A DNA stretch of 64,000 nt from the NCBI GenBank assembly GCA_004026145.2, contig CP034991.1, forward strand, positions 10,763,610 through 10,827,609, given 5' to 3'. The notes under the pieces were generated by a model. The model had not been told where the DNA came from and searched no databases. It saw only the letters and a program-made list of their open reading frames with translations. The DNA comes from Takifugu bimaculatus (Eukaryota; Chordata; Actinopteri; Tetraodontiformes; Tetraodontidae). Shown here in pieces: positions 12,977 through 25,839 of this stretch. The translations under genes were made by a program, and so were the position numbers. Every line of letters begins with the position of its first letter. Position 1 is the stretch's first letter.

Positions 12977-13095
12977 ACACAAAGCAGTATCCGGCGTTTG
13001 TGGGCCACAAACCTGGCAGGAACAACACCCAGCGCCACAAACTGGACATCCAGCTCATCATGATCATGAACAGGACGTTGTACATCGCTGCCTAG
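12977..13095 (+). CDS. sema6a: sema6a coding exon 2, with a one-base excess giving a TAG stop at its donor
   Basis: Encodes residues 34-72: YTKQYPAFVGHKPGRNNTQ, then LDIQLIMIMNRTLYIAA, the start of the Sema domain fold. Sequons are N49-N-T and N65-R-T. Family alignment and the phase of the next exon require the exon to end GCC AG|G. The window reads GCCTAG|GTGAGT instead, so one extra base (most simply T13093) makes an in-frame TAG at 13093-13095. Exon length is 119 where 118 is expected. The splice sites are intact. Confidence 0.92.
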
Positions 13096-16000
13096 GTGAG
13101 TGGTAGTCGGCTGAATGTCTCGTCCAAGCAGGACAGAAAATGATTTATCATCGTTACCTCCGGATTCAGACTATAGATTAGAATTAATTAAACTGAGCAG
13201 AGGCCTTTCCGCAGGGATCGGGTCCTTGTCATCCCGTCTCTTGTTCCAGTTCCTGATTGAGTTTGACTTTTAGCAATAAAAGGTTGTCAGTCAGTTCCTT
13301 TTGCCGAAGATGAGTCAGTCTTTTGGAGTTAAAAATGGTGCGACACCCACTACGGTCCTGCAATTGAACTCTGCTGGCTGCCTCATTTCAAACAAAACAC
13401 TCACACTCTCGTTTATCACCCCCTTAGTGTTTTCTGCCTGGGAAGAAATCTTATTGTTATTACTTTCCCCGTTGAAAAGAGTAATAATACTAATCAGCCC
13501 CTGCCCCAAACATGGATTTTTAAAGCTTTTTTATCTCCGCATTTCCAGTTTTTATTTTGCCGTGACTCAAAGATAATATACCCTACACCTTGATTACGCC
13601 ATCGGGAGCCGTGCAGAGAATCGATGCTGCTCTTTCTCTGTTGTCAGGGGTAGGTGACAGCTATCCCTGCCAACTCACTGTTGCAGGATATGATAGAAAA
13701 ATAACAGTGGAGTCGTTTTCAAATTGTTCCCCCCGACGTCCATCATGAATGGAACATGAGCAAAAGTTGTCAGGAAGTAATCAAATGGTCTCAATAAAAC
13801 AGATCCCTTTTCTTTTTTTCTTTGTTGTTTTCGTCTGAGCTGTCTGCAGCCAATTCGACGTCAGACTTGATTGGACACTGTTTAAAGTCACAGTGGGGAT
13901 CGTTCTTTGTTTTCCTTCCATGCATGTCAAATTAAGCGGCTGACAGGAGCCGCTGCGCTAACCGGTAGCAGCTTTTATCATGTCAATCATTAGGAACAGG
14001 TGTGTGTTCGAGCGTGCATGTATGTGTGTGTGACATTGGTCTCCCAGTCGCCCACCTGTTCCACGAGGGGCGAGACAAGAAAATCAGACCCAGCGGGTTT
14101 TATTTGAGGGGCGGGCACATGAAAGTGTGTCTGGGTGAGCAGTTGCGCCTTCAAAAGCCATTTTTGAGCGTGATATGTGTGTGTGTGCTTTACATTTGGC
14201 AGGACACGCATGTGTTGGCAGTGCCTGTGTGTATGCGCCCGTCATTAGCCCCCGGTTGCCTGTGCATGTGCTCAGCATTCCGCACTCTCACAGACAGGAA
14301 TTCTGTCGCACGACCTCGCCCTGCCATTGATCCCGATGCAGAAAGCGGTCGGGGTCAATTACACGGACGCACAAACGATGGTCCGTGCGCAAAAATCTAT
14401 CGCCCCCCTGGTGGATATCGATGAAGACATGACAAACAGTTTAAGGGGATCTGAAAATTTAAGCGAGCCGGGGGGGGGTCGACTTGGTGAGACCAGAGCT
14501 CTGAAGCAAATGAAGGCCAGAGAGGAACGGCGAAACAGAGCTGCTTTCATGAGAGGAAGGGGCAGTTTAATGGGCGGCCCGTATCACACAGGCTAGCCAT
14601 CATGTCCGAGGTGCAGAGGCTCTCAGTTCTGGCCGTGCAGCAGCCTGCAGATGGCCGATGTGAACTCAGTCCAAAGCTCAACACTGTTTCTGGGCTGGTT
14701 TCTGAATGATTGCTTAGTGCATTAAACCCTGTTGGCTCCCGTCTCAGCTCTGGCAGCGGAATCAGAAGATTTTTCAAGCCTCATAGATGCAAACAAACAG
14801 AGCAACTAATGAAACTGTAAACAGACAAAAGTGGTTTAATCCGCAGAGGCAACTTTTTTTGGCAGCGGAGGAACGTTGGCAGCAGATGTGGTGACTGATA
14901 ATTCATCCTTGAGGTTGGAGCCCTGAATGAGATGTATTGATTTGGAAGACTCAGATTCTTTCTTGGTGCAGACTCAATACAGATGTTGAAGAAAGCTCTG
15001 TGAAGAAGTCATGTGGCCCTGATGTACAATATTACTTCATATCCGATTGTTATTTGTTTTAAATACAGCTTTTAGGATGCTTATTCTTCAGTTTTAGATT
15101 TTGGATTGTTTTGATCTCTGTCACTGCATCTTGGGTGTCTGTGTTTTAGAGAAAAATAGGATTTGATCTTAAATAAGGTGAGCAGTCAGCCTTGCGTCAG
15201 CTCAGATAAAATGAAACTTGATCCATGTTGGAGGACAAGAAAGTGCACATCATATGGTGGAGTTTGAAGTCAGGGCCATATTTCATAGCCAGGATTAAAC
15301 TTGGTCATCTTTGAGGTGAAATTTCTCACAGCTCAAAGGAATATATTTTGTCTTAAAGCAGGGAAAAATATATCTTTCTCCTAACTCTCAGCCAGTAGAA
15401 AATGACAATCCAGAGGCCAAATTTGAGATAAAACGCAAAAGGATTTCCGAACATTACTTGAGGTTTGTAATTGAGGGTGTTTCTGGGTTAATTACCGGTT
15501 GTGACTGCCCGACAGCATTGTCCAATAAAACATGGCTGCTGTTGCTTTAGCCCAGGATGTTAATGATCACTTTAATGAGTGCTTAAAGAGAAACGTATAA
15601 AAGGGGGCAGCGAGGAGAGATCGAAAAGATAGACGAGGATAAACGCGCATGTGAGAATGTTGCCGTACAGCCTGGATGGGCTGAGATGCTCCAGGTCTCT
15701 GCACATGAAGCGCATAGCCGCCATTCTCTGGCCTCTTTGAGCCTTCACCATGGTAACATTCACCACACTCTGTTTACACCCCTCTATGAGGCAGAGAAGC
15801 ATGGGAACCAGAGAGGGAATGTATATGTGTCTGTTTGTGTGTGTGTATTAAAAAAGGGGCGGGGGGGATGCAGATTTGTAGCTGCTGTCAGCTTTCAAAC
15901 AAAGACTTACACAAACCCAAAAAAAGTCCTGATTGCCTTCTCTCGACTGGGTCCTCTGGAACGGTCTTGCCTCTGTGGGTACTGTTCTTCCCTGTTGGCC

Positions 16001-19000
16001 TTCATTGGGTCTCGCAGTGGAGGCCACTAGAGTCTCCATTATTGTAGCTGCACCAAATCCTGTTAAAACCCACTAATGACTGGGATTACACAGTTGCCTC
16101 ATCTCCCTCTCCTCACAGCGCCAGCCACGTCCAACAACACCCAGCAGTGGAATTTTCAGCTCCAGTAATCATAATCATCATAAAGTTCAAATGTTGGAAC
16201 AAGTTTCCATCCAAAAGAAAGAAAGCCACCAATAGCACTTTGGAAGATTTATTTTGAAATTGACTTTCCAATTAAAATGCTTGCCAGTTTATAGCATTTA
16301 TAACATTTAAAGGTTATTACTTTGATTAAGTTTGTCCTCATTCCTTTGCAACCTGAATTAATGTTCTGTCAGAATGTCCTTTCTGTAGTCCCTACCGGCC
16401 TTGTGTGGATTTGGTTTTGCAGCAACATTCTTCTGTAAATGCAAAATTCACAAATTTGGACACCGCTTATTTGGAAATGCAGCGTTTCATTCCATTATCA
16501 AAATGTCAGTCGGCATTTTTCCCTGTGTGAATGCCTTCCTCAAGGGACAAATTTAATAACTGAAACCAACAATGCTGAAATCATTGAAATTCCTTTACCC
16601 CATTAACTCTCAAATTCAGTAATATTTACCTCATGCTGGGGATATAAAGAAGTATAATTATTATCCTTTTCAGTGTATCACAAAGTTCAAAACACGCATG
16701 TCCCCTCTCCATTGATCCATAAGAAAATGTGCACCTATATGCACAAATCATCCAGGAGAGGATTTAGAGGACCATAATGAGAACGTCAACCTTTTTGAAA
16801 AGAACAATCTGCCTGAGCTTGGGGTGACTGACCCCTGGCTTGTTGTATTTCATGCCGTCACATCACTGAGGGTCTCTGCGTGTCTTTAGGCCATTCACAT
16901 CCTCAACGACCCCTCAATGGCTCAACGGTTCCTGCTGGCTCCTCCCGATCGCTCTGCTCTGTTTTGTGACGCGAACCAGAGCCAGAGAAGCATAAAACAA
17001 CATGCCATAGACTCTCCTTCACTGCCCATGTTTCAGATATGGGAAAAAGGAAAATATGGGTGAGGAGCGTGATGAGAGCAAATGGGCGTGAGGATGGTGG
17101 ACGTGCAGGCATTGAGTTTGTGGAAATAAAAGGTGGCGCATGCAAATCGCGTTCTTCGCTGCAGAATAGCTTGACAAAGGCCCAGCAGATGGGTCGAGCT
17201 GGCCCACAGTTACCCCCGAAGAAATGCGCTGTTATAATAACGACATTCTTCGGCACAAAGCCTCTGTGTTCTCATGGCTACGCATAGCTACAAGTCCAAT
17301 GGCGACCCTCAATGTCGTTCTATGGCACTCGAACTCACACTGTCGCCCACATTCAGATCTTCCACTGTATTGCCTGGATCCTTCAGTTCTCTCTCTGTTC
17401 CAGCTCCCCCCCGTCCCTCCATGTTTGTCTCTAAGAGGATATTTGCATACCTTCCACCCTACGCAGACGGTTTCTGCCACCGGACTTTGGGAAACGTGGA
17501 GCCCACGCCGGGTGACAGTCGATTGTCTTCACCCATTTGTTGTCAAAAGCTTTTGTTCAGTCATTTTCCTCAGACTTTACTTGGAGGCTGCCAGAGATCT
17601 CAGTAAATGTAAACAGCATGAAAGGCTTTGTTGCACCGTTAAAGACTGTTGAATCTGGCTCTAACGGCGGCACAGAGACCATCTCTGTCCCTTCTCACAA
17701 AATATTTCGAATCCTCATTGGTTCCCATGTTCCCATTGGTCCTGATTTCTGACAAGACCCCATGATTTTAAATCCAAGCGCTCCGATGCCGCAGCATCTC
17801 AGTGGCTATTCCAAACTCACCACTCAAATGCCTGGGTGTATTTCACAGAAATACGGCCCTTTTAACTGGAGAACATCTCCAAAAACATCATTCCCTGAGG
17901 TTGACTCCAGTTTCAAACGGAAACACAGATGCACCTCATATAAAAACTCTCTCCTCATGTGGCAGATTCCATTCCAGTTTGGAAAATGAATTCCCAATTC
18001 ACAAGGAAATAAGTAAAGTAACAACTATGGTGCTTTTACACAGGCTGGTCGCACGTTCCTGACTTGTGTCAGTGTTTGATGTGTTTGGACTGACGCTGCA
18101 GCTGCTTTATCAGGGCTGTAGTCCAGACTGATCCATGCTCAGCAGGTAGGAACACGCCTGAAACAGACCTCGGGGTTGGGCTGCTAGGTCAGACACCCCC
18201 TGTCTCCTCAGCCTCGAAAAGGGGACAAAGGTGCGGAAAAAAACACTAAGGGCATCGTTTTTCAGAGGCTCCGCCTTTTCTTTTATCTTCCTCGTGGTTG
18301 TGACTCAGGCGAGCAGGAAGGGGCTGAGATATGAGTTCAGGTGCAGGAGTCAGAGGTGAAAGGGGGCGTGTGTGTGTGTGCTGGCGAGAATGTCCGTGCA
18401 CACATGTGTGTTTTGAGAGCCTGGTGTTGACACAGACACAGCCGCTCCATTGTCCACTTGCATCTGCAGTCAGGATGTTTGAGGGACGCCTCGTCGCCCA
18501 GCTCTCTCTAATCTCTGCTGGAACCAGAAGCCCTGTGGTGGGAAGGCTTTGGCCCTGGAGGACACCACGGGCACTGGGACAAGAGGCACGACTTGGGGAA
18601 GCTGGGAAGGTCCCTGTTAAAACATGTGACAGTCAATTATAGATTTCTTCTTGAGCTGTGTTTAAACACGGTGGTCGTAAAATAACCGGTGGGATTACGT
18701 CAAACCTGCTCACTAATCCTCTGATTTAATAGTCTTTGGTTTCATTTTGTCTGTAATATAAAGTTTCACATAAGACACAAGTGGCGTGACATAAACCTTA
18801 GGAGGCACGTTTAGGTTAAGACACGTTTCAGCAGGTGAAATGATGGAAAAGCAAGCGAGATCGATGAGCCTGACGGCTGCAAACTAGCAGAAAACCCTCA
18901 GCAGCACAGGGGTCATTGATCAATGACCCACAGTTGACTTCTTTACTTTTTCCCTCTCGTGTCTGTCGTAAAACAAAAAGGTCGAACTAACAGAAAAACA

Positions 19001-19452
19001 CGAAACAGAAAAGATTTCTTTCCCTCCTCATCTCACTGAAGGCAGCGCTCCTTTCTTCATCTCCACCAACCTCCCAGATTAATTATTCAATTTGAGCCTT
19101 GTGGTTGATAATGTGCACTACACTGGGTTTTATCCTGATAGCTGTGGCCCCCAGGAAAGCGATATAAGTGGATTCATTTCAAGATGCCTGTCCCTCCAAA
19201 GACTTTATTAGATTTAGTTAATGAGAGAGCAAAGCAGGCGGACCGGCTGAGCGCAGGTTGGGGAGCTGGAACGTAATTAAGTCGTGAGCCTGATGATGCC
19301 ACTGTTACACACTTTGATTAAAAACACGTTCAATGGCTAATCTCCAGCAAATTAAAGCAGTTACACAGTCTGGCACGTCACTCTCGCTTCTCTGCTGGAA
19401 ATGAGCTGAATCCTGCTTTCTGTCTCTTTTCTGCTCGTACCACATCCACACC

Positions 19453-19476
19453 TGCCCCCCTGCCCCCCTGCCCCCC
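19453..19476. repeat. (TGCCCCCC)x3 short tandem repeat
   Basis: Three exact 8-bp units in intron 2, in a C-rich neighbourhood. Confidence 0.9.
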
Positions 19477-20077
19477 GCACCCTAATTCCCCATGATAAGT
19501 AGGTGTCGCTCCGTGACCGGTGCACCCGCCATCCCGTCTGTCTGCTATGTCGTTAGCTCTTGTGGGTTTTATTCCTTCCATATGCCCTCCTGGGGGGCTT
19601 TATGGCTGGACTGTGTAACACAGAAGAAGCCTGTATATGTCGAGGCTAGCACACACAAGTGTTCTTGTCAGGGCCATAATGAGTGTTAGTATAGATTTCC
19701 TGTGGCTCAAACACTAGGCTTAATTGACCTGAACAGCTCCGAGTGACTTGGCACCTCCCGTCTCAACTGTCCCACCCCCCCCCCTCCTCACCGCTCCCTA
19801 CACACCCTCAAGACTTCTCTCTGGGACAAAGAGGCTTTGTCCTTAGGCCTGTGCCGCGGCGCTCCAAACCTTTGTTGAATGTTTCTGTCTGACAGAGCAA
19901 ATAGCTCCGGCCTCCTTTTGTTTATTGTCATTTCTTGCAGTTTGGATAAAGTTTACACAAAACCCCGTTTTCAGATGCTTTGGTAGCCTGCGGGGGGAAA
20001 GCAGAGGACGGGGGAAGAAACAGGAGCATTGTTTGTTGAATTTCTGACTGTCTGCCGCTGTCTGACCTTTTATCATT

Positions 20078-20080
<3 letters not shown>

Positions 20081-20130
<50 letters not shown>
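20081..20130 (+). repeat. (TC)25 microsatellite forming the exon 3 polypyrimidine tract
   Basis: A perfect array of about 50 bases is followed directly by GCAG and exon 3. It takes the place of the ordinary pyrimidine tract, so repeat length can change binding of U2AF or PTB. Such CU-rich tracts are known PTB targets; an effect here is inference. Confidence 0.95.
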
Positions 20131-20133
<3 letters not shown>

Positions 20134-20134
20134 G

Positions 20135-20195
20135 GGATCACATATACACCGTGGACACGGACGCGGACGGCAGCGATGAGATTTTTTTCAGTAAG
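20135..20195 (+). CDS. sema6a: sema6a coding exon 3 (Sema domain)
   Basis: 61 bp encoding residues 73-93, beginning (R)DHIYTVDTDADGSDEIFFSK. It enters with the third base of the split Arg73 codon and leaves in phase 0. The start of this exon shows which frame exon 2 should have. The donor is AAG|GTGAGT. The exon is flanked by five long microsatellites within 1.1 kb. Confidence 0.93.
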
Positions 20196-20481
20196 GTGAG
20201 TCCGTCTCTGCCAGGACGTTCTGTCCTCTGCCAGCAGCCAACCCTGATAACCTACCTGCCACTCCACATTGTACATGCGCACGTGGGCGTGTGCGTGTGC
20301 GTGTGGCTGCCAAGAGCTGTCCCCTGCTAGCATGCGCCTGCCGTGTTGGCCGCCCTGACCCTGTTAGGAAGATTATCTAATCAATCAGCCAGAAATCCGC
20401 CTGCGTCATCCGTGCTCATCAGTGGGGCAACAGGAAGGGCTGATGGGTGCATGGGAGAGGTTGGGAGATTGGTGCGGAACT

Positions 20482-20494
20482 TGTGTGTGTGTGT

Positions 20495-20525
<31 letters not shown>
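20482..20525. repeat. (GT)n abutting a G17 homopolymer
   Basis: About 14 GT units run directly into 17 consecutive G residues (20509-20525), a likely polymerase-slippage and assembly-error site and a potential G-quadruplex. Confidence 0.95.
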
Positions 20526-20639
20526 TTGTAAAGGTAAGATAAATTATTTGTTGTAGGATTTAAAAAAGCATCTTTGAACTACCCTGCTATTCCTACCACT
20601 CCCTGAACATAAGACATTCAAACAGCTCTCAAGCAAGGC

Positions 20640-20644
<5 letters not shown>

Positions 20645-20703
<59 letters not shown>
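20645..20703. repeat. (GT)n microsatellite
   Basis: Uninterrupted dinucleotide array of about 59 bases in intron 3. Confidence 0.97.
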
Positions 20704-20705
<2 letters not shown>

Positions 20706-20795
20706 AACAACCCACCATCTCTGTACCTCATCCACTTCAATGTCAGAGCTCTCTGAGTGGGTCTTAATGAGAGCAGGCTGCAGATAAAAGGCTGG

Positions 20796-20802
<7 letters not shown>

Positions 20803-20831
<29 letters not shown>
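20803..20831. repeat. (CA)n microsatellite
   Basis: About 14 CA units in intron 3, complementary in sense to the neighbouring (GT)n arrays, so the pair could form an inverted repeat in the pre-mRNA. Confidence 0.95.
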
Positions 20832-20836
<5 letters not shown>

Positions 20837-21098
20837 GTGATTGATGACCGAAGGTCTTTAATCAGCGACTCAGCGACCCAGCGACGGCGGCGGGTCCACG
20901 GCGGGCCGAACCACACAGACTCGGCTCTGACCCTCCGAAGGCAGGATGGAGATTGGTGCCTGTACGTGTTTATATGTGAAGGCTTGATAACAGAAGTTGG
21001 CACTGACTGATGAGTGTGTGTGAGAGTGAGGGAGAGCTTTTAGATCTGTGAGTGTGCAGCTGAGTGGCAGGTATTGCCCAGGGCTGACCTACAGGCCA

Positions 21099-21100
<2 letters not shown>

Positions 21101-21174
<74 letters not shown>
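21101..21174. repeat. (GT)37 microsatellite
   Basis: The longest perfect dinucleotide array in the window, about 74 bases, in intron 3. Confidence 0.97.
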
Positions 21175-21176
<2 letters not shown>

Positions 21177-21513
21177 AGCCAATCAAAAAATGAAATGAGC
21201 TCTTAGCCAGAATATGTCCTTGGAGAGGCTCTTCACCGATCAGAGGTCAGCATCATATTTCTCCTGCCCTGCAAAAAAACCCAAGTTCAAGGAGGTAAAC
21301 TGGTCTGAAGTCAGCACTAAGTCCGTAGTTAACCTTAAAGCGGATTCCTTGTTAGTGGAATCGATGACGGAGGATCAGAGAAGATGATTATTGATCTCAG
21401 GATAGATTGTTATTGACCTCCGGAGAGTTTATTTTTTTGCTCTTTTAAAGTTTATCTTCTTTTCCTCCCACTTCTCCTCTAACTGCTTATTTTCAGTCTG
21501 TGTCATTCCTCAG

Positions 21514-21576
21514 AAAATGACCTGGAAGTCCAGACAAGCAGACGTGGACACTTGCAGAATGAAAGGGAAGCATAAG
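21514..21576 (+). CDS. sema6a: sema6a coding exon 4 (Sema domain)
   Basis: 63 bp, residues 94-114, KMTWKSRQADVDTCRMKGKH plus K, nearly identical to mammalian SEMA6A. It includes a conserved Sema-domain cysteine (DTCRMKGK). Phase 0 at both ends. The donor GTAGTC is weaker than the others in this gene. Confidence 0.95.
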
Positions 21577-21838
21577 GTAGTCAAAACACAGCCTCCGCCA
21601 CTGCAAGATCTGTGCTTAACTTTGCTTACGGGAATATTTTCAACCTGTTTTCTCTGACGTAGCAGTCTCTTTAGTCCGTACTGCGCTCTGTCTCACACCA
21701 CATTCACAGCCCACAGGTGTAATAACACACACATTTATTCATCCATTCACATATGTATTTATACATCCCTCCCAATTAAAGCACGACCAAAAGTTGAGAG
21801 TTTTAAATGTTGCATTGCTCTCATCTCTGTCTCTGAAG

Positions 21839-21940
21839 GACGAGTGTCACAATTTCATCAAGGTCCTGCTGCAGCAGAATGAGGACACGTTGTTTGTTTG
21901 TGGGACAAATGCTTTCAACCCCTCCTGTCGGACCTACAAG
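21839..21940 (+). CDS. sema6a: sema6a coding exon 5 (Sema domain)
   Basis: 102 bp, residues 115-148, starting DECHNFIKVLLQQNEDTLF and continuing VCGTNAFNPSCRTYK. It carries three conserved Sema cysteines. Phase 0 at both ends, acceptor CTGAAG, donor GTAAAT. The preceding intron is only 262 bp. Confidence 0.96.
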
Positions 21941-24171
21941 GTAAATATGGCAGCCGCACACAAGCTACTAGCAGCATATCCTTGTCCAGCTTTGTACTTT
22001 TGTATGCAAGAGAATTAAGAGAGAAACACACGATAAAGTGCTTAACTCACTGTTTTTAGAACTTTTCTTTCACTTTAGAAGATGGATTCTTCCATACAAT
22101 TAGTTGAAATAAAATCCCTTGTTTAAATACGTTAATAATTGACATCGTGAGCCTTGACTCAGCTGACGGAGGCTTGGGTGGAGAGTGATACTCTGGGGGT
22201 CAAAAAGAAGGTCACGTGTGGCTCACACCTCCTTAGAATATGTATGAGCGACCCGATCACATCGCAACAGTGAGCACACACTCTTTCCACCTTCTGCTAC
22301 ACACACACATTTACTAATGAGCGCAGGATTGTGGAATTTCATGGTTATGGGGTGGTGAAGTGAAGCGATGGATGTGGACGGATGGCTCTCGTGTCCCAGC
22401 AGGCCCTCCTCCTGCATCTCTCTCTATGTGGACATTGACAGGCTCACTTCGACAAATACTGATGCACAGACACCGCTTCATTTCTTAAAACCAATCCTGT
22501 CCCGAGAGCGGACGCGTCCATGCGAGTGCCTGTGAGACAGTTTCCAAGATCCCATCAAGGGAAGCAGCGAGACGCCCGTGTAAAGATGCATTTTAATGAC
22601 CTGTGAAAAGCGAGCGCCAATGCAGGATTGATGCGCCAAAATGTCATGAAAAGATCCAGGCGGGGAGGGAGAAGCAGAGATATTGACGTACTGGGAAGCA
22701 GATGGCCCCAAAAGACAAAACAATCAAAATATAGATTTGATGTATGCCATTGAGGCGGCAGAAGATAAACATAGAAAGCAAATAGGCTTTCCTGCAAACT
22801 GATGCAAACCTCTCTTTCCTTCCATAATGACAGCAGTCTGTTTTTTTTATTTCAATTTATTCCAACCCCAGTTTCGCTATAAAAATGACTGATTCTTTGC
22901 TGGTTCAGTGTGTGGAAAGTAAATAAATGCAGTCGGTATAGCAGCAAAGCTTCCCTAAAGGCAGTTCAAATGACTTTTCTTCATCTGTTTCAAATGTTTT
23001 TTACAAACTAACGTTCAGCCACAACCTGGAGAAGACGAGAACGTATATTATTATGTTACTATTGGTAAAAGCAAGCCAAGAGAACAATTAGACAGATGGA
23101 CTCAGCAGCGTTTCTGTCCTGGAGGATGCGCTTGTTTGGCTTGTTTGGATTTGATTTGATGGTCAGAGCACATCTAGATGTTATCTCTGTGGCCCGTGGG
23201 GACAGCTCTCCTTCTTTGCTTCACTAGATCTGTTTACCACAGAAACAAGACAGCTCCGCTCCATCGCCTTTGTGGCTGGACGAGCTTAAAACACGGACTG
23301 GACGTCTCTCCATTCACTCACTCCTCCTGCGGGGAAAGTGGAATTTATGTCTCTGCGTTTGTCAGCCGTGGTTGGCTTTTACGGCTCCTCTGGTGACGGT
23401 TTAAAAGTCTGCGTTTGAGCTGAGGATCACGCAGCCGCTCAACAGAATAAATGAAAATGGCTTTAAAAACAACCATCGCTGAGGGACAAATGGGTATGAG
23501 AAAATACAGAATCTTAATTCTTGTCATTTACAGCTTTTACGCACTGACACCTATAAGATAAGTGCAGCACCGTAACACCCTTTACTATAAACAGATCATA
23601 ACGGGGCAGTTACAACGTGGCAAAATCCCAATTCTACTTAATAATTAAAAAACAAAACACTAGTTACGTTGGAAATGCTGCCAAAAATGTCTCCACACTA
23701 AGACGAGACCGACGATACGCAGGCGCATTTTACAAACTCATTAAAAACACACATACAATTAAATAATGGCTGTCTGGGGGGGCTCTAGCTGGCCATCAGG
23801 TCTTTGATGGCTTGCTGGGCACCAAAGCGTGTGTGTGCCTTTTCTGTGTTGTGTGTGTCTTGTGGTTAAATCCACCTTGGCCACAGTTCGCCTCTCCATC
23901 TCCCCAGTGTGACAGAGCTGAAAAGAGCCTCTGTTTGGCGGCCAGTCTCATCCCACATTAATCACCGGCGCTGCGAGGGAGAGCTGGAGGGGAGGGATGG
24001 ACCTCGGGGGGGGGGAGAGGTGAATGGAGGCACAGCGGATGGTGGCGGAGGGGGCACGGAAAGTTTGCACACATGAGCAACATGCTGTCACCTGCCCTTT
24101 TCTGCCTGGTTACCTTCTCCCTTTTACCTTTTGGGGTTTTTTGGTCTGTAACCTGACACACTTACATGTGT

Positions 24172-24212
24172 ACTGGAGACACACTGGAGACACAGTGGAG
24201 ACACACTGGGAC
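24172..24212. repeat. Short minisatellite, unit ACTGGAGACAC
   Basis: About three and a half imperfect copies of an 11-14-bp unit in intron 5. Confidence 0.85.
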
Positions 24213-24265
24213 GCCATGGCCGCCATGGCACCGTCTTCTCCGTCAACACCTCTCAGTGCCCAACT

Positions 24266-24266
<1 letters not shown>

Positions 24267-24303
<37 letters not shown>
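24267..24303. repeat. (CT)n microsatellite
   Basis: Perfect array of about 37 bases in intron 5. Confidence 0.96.
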
Positions 24304-24307
<4 letters not shown>

Positions 24308-25839
24308 TCATCCTCTTTCTCCCCCATTGCTCTCAGCCCTCTGTCATCTCCCCCTCTGTCAGCCCCTGACTCTGTTGTAATAATAAACACTCCATCCAGC
24401 TGAGCTGATGCATGACTTGAGTCGGCTTCTTCGCCTGTTGCCGGGCGAAAGTCAGACAGAGTCGGTGGGGAGGCTCAGAGGGTGTCAGAGTCCCAGGTGA
24501 CACAACCTCAACCTGACAAATGGAGGCTTGGCTGCAATACTTTCACACACGTCTGCGAACGCTACAAGTTCCACAACGTTGTGTCAATGTTCTGATTTTT
24601 GAACGTCCCCAGTCAAAAGTTTACTCTGGGTGCACCTGGAAGTCTTGAATGAACAATCTACCTATATATAAATCAACTTGCTTCTCTTTACCCTCACATC
24701 AGCGAATGTCACTGAAGAAGAAACCTAGAAATGAAACCTACCTGGATAGGGTAGAAGACCAACCCTAAACCCAGTATACACTCCCAGCCCATAAATTCAC
24801 CTTATGACGAATGATATTAGTTTGTGAACTCAAAAACTCTAAACTGACTTGTTGTGGCTCAATTCCTCCAGTCAAGCTCAAATTTGATATGAATTCAGAT
24901 TTTCTATTCAGCAAGGTGACTTTATTCTAAAAAATCCTCCTGGATTTAAAGTGGTCGCCGAAAGGTTTCAACCTCCCTGGGGTCAGAAACAACAGCCTAT
25001 TAATGCTTAATCTCCCAGAGAAACGCGTCCTTGTTTGATTTAAAGAAGGTTGGCGCTCCTGACTGAGCGCCGCGCGGCAGCGATCCTTCTGCCGGGAGCT
25101 GAGACGAGTTGAGAAATAATAAATCCTTATTTTTTGTCAATGTGTAAATCAGTTTTGCCGAGGGAATTGCCTTAGGAAACAGTTTGTAGAAAACTAAGTG
25201 GCACCCTGGCTCGATTTGCCCAAAGTTTGGTCCTTGGTAATATCTCCCAAATCCCACAGCAATGATAAATAAAGCCTATAAAAACATCAGAGGCACAAGA
25301 AAAACAACATGTCCCTCACCCCGAGTGCTGGAGCCGTTGCAGAAGCAATTATAATACATCTGATGGGCATGTTTGGGAGCCACATTGTGTTTGTCTAATT
25401 AATTAGCATATTGCCTATAGAAAAGACCAGTCAGCCATTGTTGTAATTAATTCATCTTGCATCACGCACCCTGAGCCAAAGTTACTGTACATCTCTTCCT
25501 TTAACTGCCACCGATCCGTGCTGAGCCGCCTGTGGTTGAAGCAGCTCCGCTGAAGTGTGACGGCCCCGCTGTTCTCTTCACATTGCGTTGAACTGCAGTT
25601 CCACAATTCTGGCACACTTCTTTATTTGTTGATTTGAGCCGAATAATAAGGGTTGCCTGTTAAACAGTGGAGGAAAAAAACAGGCTCCCATTTAAATGTC
25701 AACTATCCTTAAAACATCTGAAGATCTGGCTCAGTGAGGCAGTTTTATGAATTACTAATAGCCATTTTCTTAGGTAACGTTGATATTGTCTTAGACAAGG
25801 CTAACTGGAGCAAGCACGCAAGTGAGCTCATGAGCGGGT

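Larger units (their letters stand above)
13096..20134 (+). other. sema6a: Intron 2 (7.0 kb)
   Basis: Largely unique, AT-balanced sequence with no supported exon or ORF. It contains short GT tracts near 14010-14035 and 15828-15848, an ATGCAAAT word at 17140, a G tract at 14469-14476, a TGCCCCCC triplication at 19453-19476, and ends in a long (CT)n tract that serves as the acceptor polypyrimidine tract. Confidence 0.85.
20196..21513 (+). other. sema6a: Intron 3 (1.3 kb), microsatellite-rich
   Basis: Contains (GT)n plus a G17 run (20482-20525), (GT)n (20645-20703), (CA)n (20803-20831) and (GT)37 (21101-21174). The last 300 bases are ordinary unique sequence ending in a CTCAG acceptor. Confidence 0.9.

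Noticed and set aside
20544..20831. Cys-Val and Thr-His repeat peptides here and at other CA/GT arrays
   Set aside because: Translations of dinucleotide repeats, not proteins.
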